From Chloroflexota bacterium (GTDB taxonomy: Bacteria; Chloroflexota; Anaerolineae; Anaerolineales; UBA4823), in assembly GCA_029557965.1 (NCBI GenBank), contig JAKQIM010000001.1:1-44046 (forward strand): 44,046 nt of DNA. Reading direction: 5' to 3'. The notes beneath the pieces are model-generated. The model made no database searches. It saw only the letters and a program-made list of their open reading frames with translations, and had not been told where the DNA came from. The position numbers were made by a program, and so were the translations under genes. Below, in pieces: positions 23,561 through 36,800 of this stretch. Position 1 is the first letter of the stretch, and each line of letters starts with the position of its first letter.

Positions 23561-25390
23561 ATGCGCAAACCCATTATGTCCATCCTCAGCATCATCATTC
23601 TGGCGAGCCTGGTTCTCTCAGGTTGCGCCACCCCCACCCCTGAGATAATCATCCAGACTGTCGAGGTGGAGTCGATCGTGGTGCAAACCCAGGTAGTCCG
23701 GGAGACCCAGGTAGTCCGGGAAACCCAGATCGTTGAAGCCACCCCGGTACCCGTTGCAGAGCCAGCCGCCGCATCTTATGTGCGCAATGAAACGCTCTAC
23801 GTCAGCGGCGCCGCCTGGGGCCCTGCTTCCACCTGGAACCCCTTCCAGCCCGGCAGCCTGGCCAACACCACCGGCACTCTGGGTTATGTTTACGAAACGC
23901 TCTTCGCCTTCGATCCGATGACGGGTGTGTTAACCCCCTGGTTGGCCGAAGCAGGCGAATGGGCCGATGACCTCACCTACAATGTAACCCTGCGCGAGGG
24001 CCTGACCTGGAGCGATGGGCAGCCCCTGACCGCCGCCGATGTCAAGTTCACCTTCGAGTTGGGCCAAAAGTACAATGCCATGTGGTTCGCCCCGGTTTGG
24101 AACTACCTGACCGGCGTGACCGCGGTTGACGACACCCACCTGACCTTCACCTTCGTCGATCCGCTCTACCAGGAATGGGCCAACAACCTGTACAACATCC
24201 CCATCGTCCCCATGCACATCTGGGAAGGCTTCACCGAAGAGCAGATCACGGTCGGCGCCAACGAAAACCCGATTGGCTCGGGTGCATATCTGTACGAGAC
24301 CCACGCCGAAGACCGCAACATCTGGGTGCGCAATGAGAGCTGGTGGGGCATCGATGTCTTTGGCACACCTGCTCCCACCCGCATCGTCGACATCCGCACC
24401 TCCAGCAACAACGTTGCCATGGGTATGGTCATCAAGGGCGAGCTTGACCTGAGCAACAACTTCCTGCCCGGCATCGCCACCCTGGCCCAGAAGGGCTATG
24501 TAGACACCTATTTCGCTGAGCCCCCCTACATGCTCTCTGCCAACACGGCTGTTCTGTTCCTCAACACCACCAAAGCCCCCTTGAACGACGCCGCTTTCCG
24601 CCGGGCACTGGCCTTCGCCATCAACACCCCCGACATCGTCAACATTGCTTACGCACAACTGGTAGCCGCAGCCAGCCCCACCGGCCTGCTGCCCACCCTG
24701 GGCAAGTTTGACGACCAGGAAGTGATCGACCGCCTGGGCTACTCCTACGACACGGACAAGGCCAAGTCGATGCTCGCCGAGGCCGGTTACGTAGACGTGG
24801 ACGGCGACGGGTTCGTCGAAGCTCCGGATGGCTCGAAGATCGAGCTGAAGGTCACCTGCCCCTTCGGTTGGACTGACTGGATGGAAGCCATCAACATCAT
24901 CGCCAGCAGCAGCCAGGCCGCAGGCATCAATATCCAGGCTGCCACCCCCGATTACGGCGCATGGAACACCGAGCTCCAGTCTGGCACCTTCGACATGACC
25001 CTCAACAACTGGGCCTCCATGAGCAACACCCCCTGGACCCTGTACAATCTCCTATTCCGCCATCCCATCCAAGAGCAAATGCAGAGCGGCAACTTCGGTC
25101 GCTATGAGAACCAGGCCATGTTCGACCTGGTGGATGCACTGGCCAAAGTGCCCGCCACTGACGAAGAAGGCATGAAAGAAATCTGCTCGCAGATCCAAGA
25201 GCTCATGCTCACCGACATGCCCGTTATTCCTCTCTGGTATAATGGCCTGTGGGCACAGTTCAGCAGCTCAACCTGGACGAACTGGCCGACCGAGACCAGC
25301 ACCAACCCCACCCTGCCGACGACCTGGTCTGGCTACTGGCAGTTGGGCGGCTTGTTAACCCTCATCAACTTGCAGCCGGCACAGCCGTAA
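23561..25390 (+). CDS. ABC transporter substrate-binding lipoprotein (SBP_bac_5), oligosaccharide type
   Basis: 609 residues. Lipobox LVLSGC gives the lipidated Cys22. A repetitive tether (TQVVRE repeats, about 43-55) leads to the family-5 binding domain: TLYVSGAAWGPASTWNPFQPG, ETLFAFDPMTGVLTPWLAE, YNVTLREGLTWSDGQPLTAADVKFTF, and late DMPVIPLWYNGLWAQF. Family 5 proteins bind peptides, but several bacterial and archaeal members bind cello- or manno-oligosaccharides. The adjacent GH130 and LacI genes support a sugar ligand. AGAAGGAG precedes the ATG. It is the first gene of the five-gene transporter operon and is separated from the rest by a hairpin, which suggests higher expression. Confidence 0.9.
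   Translation: MRKPIMSILSIIILASLVLSGCATPTPEIIIQTVEVESIVVQTQVVRETQVVRETQIVEATPVPVAEPAAASYVRNETLYVSGAAWGPASTWNPFQPGSLANTTGTLGYVYETLFAFDPMTGVLTPWLAEAGEWADDLTYNVTLREGLTWSDGQPLTAADVKFTFELGQKYNAMWFAPVWNYLTGVTAVDDTHLTFTFVDPLYQEWANNLYNIPIVPMHIWEGFTEEQITVGANENPIGSGAYLYETHAEDRNIWVRNESWWGIDVFGTPAPTRIVDIRTSSNNVAMGMVIKGELDLSNNFLPGIATLAQKGYVDTYFAEPPYMLSANTAVLFLNTTKAPLNDAAFRRALAFAINTPDIVNIAYAQLVAAASPTGLLPTLGKFDDQEVIDRLGYSYDTDKAKSMLAEAGYVDVDGDGFVEAPDGSKIELKVTCPFGWTDWMEAINIIASSSQAAGINIQAATPDYGAWNTELQSGTFDMTLNNWASMSNTPWTLYNLLFRHPIQEQMQSGNFGRYENQAMFDLVDALAKVPATDEEGMKEICSQIQELMLTDMPVIPLWYNGLWAQFSSSTWTNWPTETSTNPTLPTTWSGYWQLGGLLTLINLQPAQP
23687..23722 (+). repeat. Two 18-bp tandem repeats in the lipoprotein tether
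   Basis: Two consecutive copies of ACCCAGGTAGTCCGGGAR encode TQVVRE twice, and a third copy begins with ACCCAG. They lengthen the flexible link between the lipid anchor and the binding domain. Confidence 0.85.
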
Positions 25391-25408
25391 CAAGATCCGA
25401 TGGTTTTG

Positions 25409-25446
25409 ACACCGCCCTTCTTTCCCACCGGAGAGAAGGGCGGTGT
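25409..25446 (+). terminator. Intercistronic hairpin between binding protein and permease
   Basis: Perfect 13-bp arms (25409-25421 and 25434-25446, ACACCGCCCTTCT on the left), loop of 12 bases, followed by only TTTC. The U-tract is weak, so it more likely acts as a partial terminator or RNA-stabilising element that favours the binding-protein mRNA. Confidence 0.6.
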
Positions 25447-25477
25447 TTCAAGGACAACCTCACAGAGAGGAGCGCGT

Positions 25478-26470
25478 GTGAACCGGTACTTTACGAGAAA
25501 AATCCTCATCTATGCCCTGACCTTCTTCCTGGCTGTGACCATTGACTGGATGATCCCGCGCTTCATGCCGGGCGACCCCATCCAGAACATGTTGTCAAGG
25601 GCCAATGTGAACGCCGACGCGGCCCAGGTCATGTACACCTATTACGCGCATGCCTTTCAGCTAGACCTGCCTATCTGGCAGCAGTATCTCAACTTTTGGG
25701 GCGCACTCTTTCGCGGCGACCTGGGGATCAGCATTTACCTGTTCCCCACTCCGGTAGCCAAGGTGTTGATGCGCGCCGTGCCGTACGACCTCTTTCTCCT
25801 CCTGCCTGCCATCTTGTTAAGCTGGTGGGCCGGGAATAACTTTGGGGCTTTTGCAGCCCGTTCGAAATGGCTCGATAACACCGTTTCACCGATCGGCTAT
25901 ATTCTCAGCGCCACACCCTATATGTGGCTGGGCATCTTCTTGGCCTGGCTGCTTGGCATTGTGTTGAATATATTCCCCATTGCCGGCGCTTATAGCTTTG
26001 ATCTACAGCCCAGCTTCTCTTGGAAATTCATTGGCAGCGTTTTACAACACTGGTTCTTACCCTTCTTCTCGCTCTTCCTGGTTATGTTTGGCGGTTGGGC
26101 GATTGGGATGCGCAACATGGTCATTTACGAACTCGAGGCCGATTATTCTCACTACCTCGAAGCATTGGGCGCCCCCCAACGATTGGTAAGAAAATATGCT
26201 TTTCAGAATGGCATCTTGCCGCAAATTACCGGGCTGGCCTTGCAGTTAGGCGTGATCGTAGCCGGAGCCCTGGTTACCGAAGTGGTTTTCTCATACCCTG
26301 GAATCGGCTACCTGCTCTTGGCAGCCATCCAAAACCAGGATTATTTCCTCATCCAGGGATGCTTCTTGTTCATTATTATTGGCGTATTGATCGCCAACTT
26401 TGCGATTGATATCATCTATATCCTGGTTGACCCGCGCACTCGGCGAGGCATGACAGGTGAAACCGCATGA
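25478..26470 (+). CDS. ABC transporter permease 1 (DppB/OppB type)
   Basis: 330 residues from a GTG at 25478, which has GAGAGGAG 5 bases upstream. The longer frame from 25400 would translate the hairpin and is rejected. The N-terminus, YFTRKILIYALTFFLAVTIDWMIPRFMPGDP, is the classic DppB start. Coupling-loop sequence is EALGAPQRLVRKYAFQNGILP. About six membrane helices. It forms the transport channel with permease 2, overlapping its start by 4 bases. Substrate assignment follows the locus (oligosaccharide). Confidence 0.9.
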   Translation: MNRYFTRKILIYALTFFLAVTIDWMIPRFMPGDPIQNMLSRANVNADAAQVMYTYYAHAFQLDLPIWQQYLNFWGALFRGDLGISIYLFPTPVAKVLMRAVPYDLFLLLPAILLSWWAGNNFGAFAARSKWLDNTVSPIGYILSATPYMWLGIFLAWLLGIVLNIFPIAGAYSFDLQPSFSWKFIGSVLQHWFLPFFSLFLVMFGGWAIGMRNMVIYELEADYSHYLEALGAPQRLVRKYAFQNGILPQITGLALQLGVIVAGALVTEVVFSYPGIGYLLLAAIQNQDYFLIQGCFLFIIIGVLIANFAIDIIYILVDPRTRRGMTGETA

Positions 26471-27324
26471 ACACAGCCAAGAAGAATGAGTTCTTATATT
26501 TTGCGCTGAAAAACTGGAAGTTGAGGATTGGCTTCGTGGTGATTGGGGTTTTCCTCATCCTGGCGCTGATTGGTCCGCTGTTGGTCCGCAACGACCCGTT
26601 TGCCTATGCCAACCCTACCGGGGCCAAGCCGCCATCCTCAGACTATTGGTTTGGAACCACGTTCTTTGGCCAGGATGTATTTGCACAGTTCGTCTTGGGC
26701 CTGCGCGCCACCTTCCTGGTGGGCATCCTGGGCGGCGGCCTCGCCACCCTCATCGGCGTTGTGGTCGGCTTCACAGCCGGCTACCGCGGCGGGATTGTGG
26801 ATGAAGTGCTCAACATGCTCACCAACATCATCCTGGTGATCCCCACCATGGCCGTCCTGCTCATTATCGCAGCTTACCTGGAAGTGCGCAGCATCTTTGC
26901 CGAGTGTATTTTCATTGGGCTAACCGCCTGGCCCTGGGCGGCGCGCGCCATCCGAGCCCAAACCTTCTCTCTCCGCACTCGAGATTTCGTTGACCTGGCC
27001 AAGACGAGCGGCATGAGTTCGTTCAAGATCATCTTTAGAGAGATCGCCCCCAACATGATGGCTTACCTGATCATGACCTTCATCCTCCAGTTTGGCGGGG
27101 CCATCTTGAATGCAGCAACATTAGATTTCATTGGCCTCGGCCCAACCAACACCATCTCATTGGGAATGATGATGCAGTATGCGGTGATGTGGGGCGCCCT
27201 GCTGTTGGGCATGTGGTGGTGGTTCATCCCGCCAGGCTTAGCCATTACCCTGATCGTGGGCGCGCTGTATGTAATGAACGTTGGCATGGATGAAGTCTTC
27301 AACCCAAAGCTCAGGGAGACCTAA
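26467..27324 (+). CDS. ABC transporter permease 2 (DppC/OppC type)
   Basis: 285 residues. The N-terminal cytoplasmic segment and first helix (KLRIGFVVIGVFLILALIGPLL) lead to the FGTTFFGQDVFAQFVLGLR motif, typical of DppC. The coupling loop reads DLAKTSGMSSFKIIFREIAPNMM. About six membrane helices. The ATG overlaps the stop of permease 1 (ATGA). It pairs with permease 1 to form the pore of the oligosaccharide importer. Confidence 0.9.
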   Translation: MNTAKKNEFLYFALKNWKLRIGFVVIGVFLILALIGPLLVRNDPFAYANPTGAKPPSSDYWFGTTFFGQDVFAQFVLGLRATFLVGILGGGLATLIGVVVGFTAGYRGGIVDEVLNMLTNIILVIPTMAVLLIIAAYLEVRSIFAECIFIGLTAWPWAARAIRAQTFSLRTRDFVDLAKTSGMSSFKIIFREIAPNMMAYLIMTFILQFGGAILNAATLDFIGLGPTNTISLGMMMQYAVMWGALLLGMWWWFIPPGLAITLIVGALYVMNVGMDEVFNPKLRET

Positions 27325-27328
27325 GCGT

Positions 27329-28291
27329 ATGAGCTTGCAAATCACCGACCTCAAGATCTATTATCAAACCCTGAGAGGCGAAGTTCAGGCCCTGGAAAGC
27401 ACTACATTTTCCATGGCAGATGGCGAAATCATGGGGCTGGCAGGCGAGTCGGGCTGCGGGAAGACCACCCTGGGCCACAGCCTGATCTACATGAAGCCGC
27501 CGATGAAGTACATGGGAGGGCAGGTGCTCCTCGATGGCGAGGAGCTTCCAATCTGGGATATGGACCGAATGAACGAGTTCCGGTTCAAGAAAATCTCCAT
27601 CATCCCGCAGTACGCCATGAACGCCATGAATCCCACCCGCAAGATCGGCAAGATGATCAGCGAGCTCTTGGGGTCAAGGGGCGTCGATTTCAAAGCCATC
27701 TTGCCCGAGTTGGAGCGCCGCCTGGGATTGGTCAAGCTTTCTACCAGCGTGCTAGACATGTACCCAATCGAACTATCGGGCGGCATGAAACAACGCATGG
27801 TGATGGTGCTCTCTACGCTGCTCAACCCCTCTCTGCTCATCGCCGACGAGATCACCTCTGCGCTGGATGTTGCCAGCCAGAAGGCCGTGGCTGAGATGCT
27901 GGTAGAATTCCGCAACCAGGGCTACTGCAAAAGTGCCATTGTGATCACGCACGACATCTCGATCTTGTACCAGATCGCCGACAGCATCCTGATCATGTAC
28001 GCCGGGCAGTTGGCAGAAAAAGCCTCCACCGAAACGATCATCCACGCCCCGCGCCACCCGTACACCAAACTGCTCATCTCATCGCTGCCAGAGATTGGGA
28101 TCAAATCGACCGAGAAGCGGTTGACCGGCATCCCGGGGAACCCGCCCCTGCTGCTCAACCCGCCGGTTGGCTGCCGTTTTCGAGAACGCTGCCCGGTCGC
28201 GTTTGAGAAGTGCACCGAGGCGCCGCCCTTCATCGAGGTAGAGCCGGGGCACCACATCGCCTGCTGGAAGGAGGGCGAGACGAATGCTTAG
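27329..28291 (+). CDS. ABC transporter ATPase 1 (DppD/OppD type)
   Basis: 320 residues from ATG 27329, with GGGAG upstream. The longer frame from 27281 overlaps permease 2 and is rejected. Walker A GESGCGKTT is at 39-47, the signature LSGGMKQR starts at 149, Walker B LLIADE is at 169-174 and the switch His is in VITHD. The C-terminal oligopeptide-type domain has GCRFRERCPVAFEKC and a final HHIACW, the cysteine cluster found in this ATPase type. Stop overlaps the next start by 8 bases. Confidence 0.92.
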   Translation: MSLQITDLKIYYQTLRGEVQALESTTFSMADGEIMGLAGESGCGKTTLGHSLIYMKPPMKYMGGQVLLDGEELPIWDMDRMNEFRFKKISIIPQYAMNAMNPTRKIGKMISELLGSRGVDFKAILPELERRLGLVKLSTSVLDMYPIELSGGMKQRMVMVLSTLLNPSLLIADEITSALDVASQKAVAEMLVEFRNQGYCKSAIVITHDISILYQIADSILIMYAGQLAEKASTETIIHAPRHPYTKLLISSLPEIGIKSTEKRLTGIPGNPPLLLNPPVGCRFRERCPVAFEKCTEAPPFIEVEPGHHIACWKEGETNA

Positions 28292-29237
28292 CCTTGATCG
28301 AGTGACAAAGGTCTACCGGGTAGGCACCTTTGGAGGAAAGGAGCTTCGCGCCGTCAACGAGGTCAGCTTTGACATCAAAGAAGGGGAAGTAACTTCTCTG
28401 ATCGGTGAAAGCGGCAGCGGCAAAAGCACCATCGGCAAGATGATCTTGCACCTGATTTCCATTTCTTCGGGCGCAATCAAATTCAAAGGCAAGGATGTCT
28501 CTCACCTGAGTGGAGACGCCCTCAAAGAGTACTACCGCAACGTGCAGGGCGTGTTCCAAGATCCGTTCAGCTCATATAACCCCATCTTCAAAGCAGACCG
28601 GGTTTTCACCAATGTGCGCGAAGAGTTCTTCCCAGATATGCAAGATGCAGCCTGGCGCGACAAAGTCAACAGCGCCATCGAATCTGTAGGGATGAACCCC
28701 GAGCACGTGTTGAACAAGTACCCGCACCAGCTCAGCGGCGGGCAGTTACAGCGCTTCTTGATCGCCCGCGCCCTGCTGTTGGATATTCACTTCTTGGTGG
28801 CAGATGAGATCATCAGCATGCTGGATGCCTCGACCCGCATCGATGTGCTCAACTTGCTGGCAGATTTGAAATTACGCGGCCTGGCGATCCTCTTCATCAC
28901 GCACGACCTATCCCTGGCACATTACATCAGCGAGAATGCCGTCATCCTTTACCGCGGCTGCGTGGCCGAAATGGGCGCCACCGAAAAAATCTTCAGCCAC
29001 CCGATCCACCCTTACACCAAGATGCTCATGGCCTCTGTCCCGCGGCTGGATGAAAAGTGGAAAACCGGCACCACAGAGCTCACAAGCAAAGAAATCGGCA
29101 CTCCTGAAGGCTGTCCTTATTTTGACCGCTGCCCGGTAGCCGACAAAGCCCTGGGATGCGATCGCTTCCGCCCGACCTTGCAAGAGTTGGAACCCAACCA
29201 TTTCGTAGCCTGTTACCGGTACGAGAAAAACGGCTAG
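28284..29237 (+). CDS. ABC transporter ATPase 2 (DppF/OppF type)
   Basis: 317 residues. Walker A GESGSGKST is at 41-49, the signature LSGGQLQRFLIARALL starts at 150, Walker B FLVADE is at 170-175 and the switch His is in FITHD. The C-terminal cysteine cluster is GCPYFDRCPVADKALGC with HFVACY. It forms a heterodimer with ATPase 1. Last gene of the operon, followed by a strong terminator facing rpoC. Confidence 0.92.
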   Translation: MLSLDRVTKVYRVGTFGGKELRAVNEVSFDIKEGEVTSLIGESGSGKSTIGKMILHLISISSGAIKFKGKDVSHLSGDALKEYYRNVQGVFQDPFSSYNPIFKADRVFTNVREEFFPDMQDAAWRDKVNSAIESVGMNPEHVLNKYPHQLSGGQLQRFLIARALLLDIHFLVADEIISMLDASTRIDVLNLLADLKLRGLAILFITHDLSLAHYISENAVILYRGCVAEMGATEKIFSHPIHPYTKMLMASVPRLDEKWKTGTTELTSKEIGTPEGCPYFDRCPVADKALGCDRFRPTLQELEPNHFVACYRYEKNG

Positions 29238-29252
29238 GACGTTTGTAATACA

Positions 29253-29290
29253 AAAAAAGATGGCAGCCAAATTTGGCCGCCATCTTTTTT
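29253..29290. terminator. Bidirectional intrinsic terminator between the ABC operon and rpoC
   Basis: AAAAAAGATGGC (29253-29264) pairs with GCCATCTTTTTT (29279-29290); the inner GCCAAATTTGGC extends the stem past an A-C mismatch. A-tract on one side and T-tract on the other make it work on both strands. Confidence 0.92.
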
Positions 29291-29309
29291 ATTGATCACA
29301 AGCAGGGGG

Positions 29310-33611
<4,302 letters not shown>

Positions 33612-33643
33612 TCAACTACCTCCTGGAGGATAGACAAACAAAA

Positions 33644-33679
33644 GCCCGCGCCCGAGACCTACGATCTCAAGCGCCAGGC
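33644..33679 (-). terminator. Terminator-like hairpin in the rpoC leader
   Basis: On the minus strand, GCCTGGCGCTTGAGA (33679-33665) pairs with TCTCGGGCGCGGGC (33657-33644) through 14 pairs with one bulged G and a few G-U pairs, over a 7-base loop. TTTTGTTTGT follows. It lies about 30 bases before the rpoC start and after its promoter, so it may attenuate rpoC transcription. Confidence 0.55.
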
Positions 33680-33715
33680 AGTGCGTTCACAAATGTGCCA
33701 TATCATGCGGGCCGG

Positions 33716-33743
33716 ATTATACCATAAGATTAAAAGTGGTCAA
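33716..33743 (-). promoter_or_regulatory. Sigma-70 promoter of rpoC
   Basis: Minus-strand TTGACC (33743-33738), 16-base spacer, perfect TATAAT (33721-33716). Predicted start near 33709, leader about 98 bases. Confidence 0.8.
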
Positions 33744-33805
33744 GAGGCACCAATCTTGGGTGGATCAATCTTCTAAACCCTTTTTTTTCCAGGCAGCCGT
33801 AAATT

Positions 33806-36800
33806 TCAGCCGGTGTTCTTCGAAGGCTGGCGGAAGGGAATTGCGAAGAAGAAGGTGCTGCCCTTGCCCAGTTGACTTTCTACCCACACCTGGCCCTGGT
33901 GGCGCTCGACAACCGATTTGACAATTGCCAGGCCCAGGCCGCTGCCCGGGCGCTTCTTGGCCTCTTTTTGCCCGGCGCGCGAGAACTTCTTGAATAAAAG
34001 CGGGATATCCACCGGTGCAATGCCAATGCCGCTGTCGATGACCTCGAAGACCATCCGTTCGCGGTCCTGGTAAACGCGCACCTGCACCTGGCCCCCTGGA
34101 TCGGTATATTTCACGGCGTTTTCCACCAGGTTGTGCATGGCTTGCTGTAAGAGGGCGTGGTCGGCCTCCACCAGGGGGATCATGTTCTGCGAGATCTCGC
34201 AGGTCATCTGAATTTGCTTCTGAGAGGCCTGGATCTGCAAACCGCCCACCACGCGGTCGACAATATCATGAATGGGGATGGCCTCCAATTGCAGCGCCAA
34301 CCCGGCCTCAATGCGTCCCAGGTCCAGCAGGGTGTTCACCAGGCGGGTCATGTTCTCTACACCGGTCACCATCTTGCGCACGTAATTGGTTTGCTGTTCG
34401 TTCAGCTCGCCAACCATCTCCAGCATGGTGGCGTAGCCGCGCATGAGGGTCAGTGGCGAGCGCAGGTCGTGGCTGACGGTGGAGACAAAATCAGATTTAA
34501 GCTGATCCAACTCTTTCAAATGCGTGATGTCGCGCAGCACACAGATGCGCCCAACGGGGCGGTCGCCAGCCATGACGGTGGAGGCAGTTGCCATATACAT
34601 CAAGCCATCCGGCAGGCGCACCTCGGTAGAGAGGCGATCCTGCGAGAAACCGGTCAGCAGGCGCACCAACTCGCCCTGCTGGATGATCTTCTCCACCGCC
34701 TTGTCCTCCACCGTGGCGGCATTCAAATCCAGGGCCTGCCAGGCAGCCGGGTTGGCCAAGAGCAGGTTGTTCTGCTGATCTGTGACCAGCACGGGGTCGG
34801 GGGTAGATGCCAGGATGGCTTCTAACTGCTGGCGGCCAACTTCAGCCGAGGCAAACAAACGGGCATTGCCCGCCGCCAGCACAGCCTGCCCGGCCAGGGT
34901 AGATAGGAAACGCACCTCATCTTCGCTGAATTGGTGCGGCGTATCATACGCCACCCACATGACGCCGAAATAGAGGTTCTCATGGCGCAGCGGCATGCCC
35001 AGCAGGGCGTCGGGGCGAGATGCCCCCGATGGGAAGCTCAAATTGCGCACGCGAGTGGGGTTGGTGATGACAATGCGCTGATCTTGCTGGCGCGCCAGGG
35101 CCAATATCTGCTCATCCAGGTGACTGAAGGCTTCGCTGCCGATGCCAAAACGGGTCACCGGCGATGCCCCCACCTGGGCTTCGGGGGCCACGTCAGAAGA
35201 AAGCACCACCCGCGCCGAGGTCACGCCGGTGCTGATGGCAGCATCCAAGACGGGCTTGAGGGCCTCGCCCAGTTCTAGGCTAGAGGCCACACCCTGGCTG
35301 ACCACCAAGACACGGTTCAACTCATCCAGGCGGTCTTTGAGACTGACGCGCATGTGCTCGAAGGCTCGCCGCAGCTGCCCGACCTCATCTTCGCCTTCTA
35401 ACTGCAAGGGGCGATCCAAACGGCCGCTGGAAATCCGGTTGGCTTCTGAAGCCAGGGATTGCAAAGAGGCGGTCACAACACGCAGCGCAAGGCGCAGCAG
35501 CACAGCCGCCAGGAAGAACAGCACCAAGATCATCCCTAACAACGGCGCGGCAATGCGCAAAGCCAACTGCTGGGCCTGCCGGGCGGGCACAATGGTCACC
35601 ACTGCCCAGGGCTGCCCCTTTACGGGCTGGTAATACAACATGCGGCGGGTGCCGTCGGGGGCCACACTGTCGGCGAAGAAAGCCGGGTCTTGAGAGGTAT
35701 CGCCCTGGTATAGCTCCATCACCTGGGCATTGGCAGAGTGAAACAAGATGCGCCCGTCATCATCCAACAACATGCCTTCCCCTTCGACATCGCTGATGCT
35801 GCCCAGGGTGCTCAGAACGGGTTGGGTCAGCGGGTTTGTCGCCAGGTCAGTGCGCCCAATCAGCACACCGTGCACCTGGTCACCTTCATCCTTGATCGCA
35901 GCAATGAAAGAGACTTGGGCCACGCTCTCGCCCGGCACCGGGGCAATGGGGTAAGACTGGAAGGCCAGGCCAGCGATGGCCAGGTCGATGGCGGCAAATT
36001 CTTTGGGAGAGGGGTTTGCAGTGTAGAAGTCAACCGTGGGATAACCTGCCAGGGCATCGCCCTGCTCATCCAACAGGTAAAGCTGGCGGAAGAAGGGGAT
36101 GTTGCGCAGTTTTTCTTCCAGCAAGACAGTCTGTTCCTCGCGAGGTCCCTGGTACCAGCGCGGGTCGCTGGCCATATCCTGGATCAACGCCTGGCCGGTG
36201 GTGTGGAAGAAAGGCACCCCCTGGGCCGCCATGCTGGCTGTGCTCTGCATGCGGTCCTCCAGCATCTGGCGGGCGGCGGTGCCGGCCACGATCCAGTCGC
36301 CGGCGATCAGGCCAACCATCAGGATCACCGCCAACGGCGCCAGGCTGGCCAAGAAACGCGTCTGCAAGCGCCGCTCTGCCGGAGAGGGCACCAGCGGGCC
36401 GCGGCCGCCCCAGAGCCTGGGGAAGGCAAAGACTGCCAGCTCGCCAACCAACCCGGCAATCAACAGGTGAGCCAACATGCTGACAAAGGCCGCCATCGAA
36501 TTATCCAGGGCATAATCCAGGCGGCTGGCCAGGCTGCCGCTGAACACGAACAGGGTATCGAGAATGTAGATCAGCGGGTAAAGCAGCCCCAGCAAGAGGG
36601 CTGCCGGCAGTGGGTGGCGCAGGGCACGAAAGACCAACGTGCGGTAGCGCTGCTGGAAACAGGCGCCCAGCAAGAGGGCCAAGAGCGAATATTCAAGCGG
36701 GGTGAAGGGGCTGTGCGTATTCCATAACGCCATGAATACGCCAGAAACAAAGGCTAAGGCCGCAGCCGGCGCCGGGCCAAGCAGACCTGCCGCCAAGAGC

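Noticed and set aside
23561-29237. Peptide importer (Dpp/Opp)
   Set aside because: Family membership fits, but the shared regulation with GH130 and LacI makes a sugar substrate more likely; I keep peptide only as an alternative.
35738-36727. 329-residue plus-strand frame
   Set aside because: Antisense to the membrane and Cache part of the sensor kinase; rich in Gln/Gly/Ala with no domain pattern.
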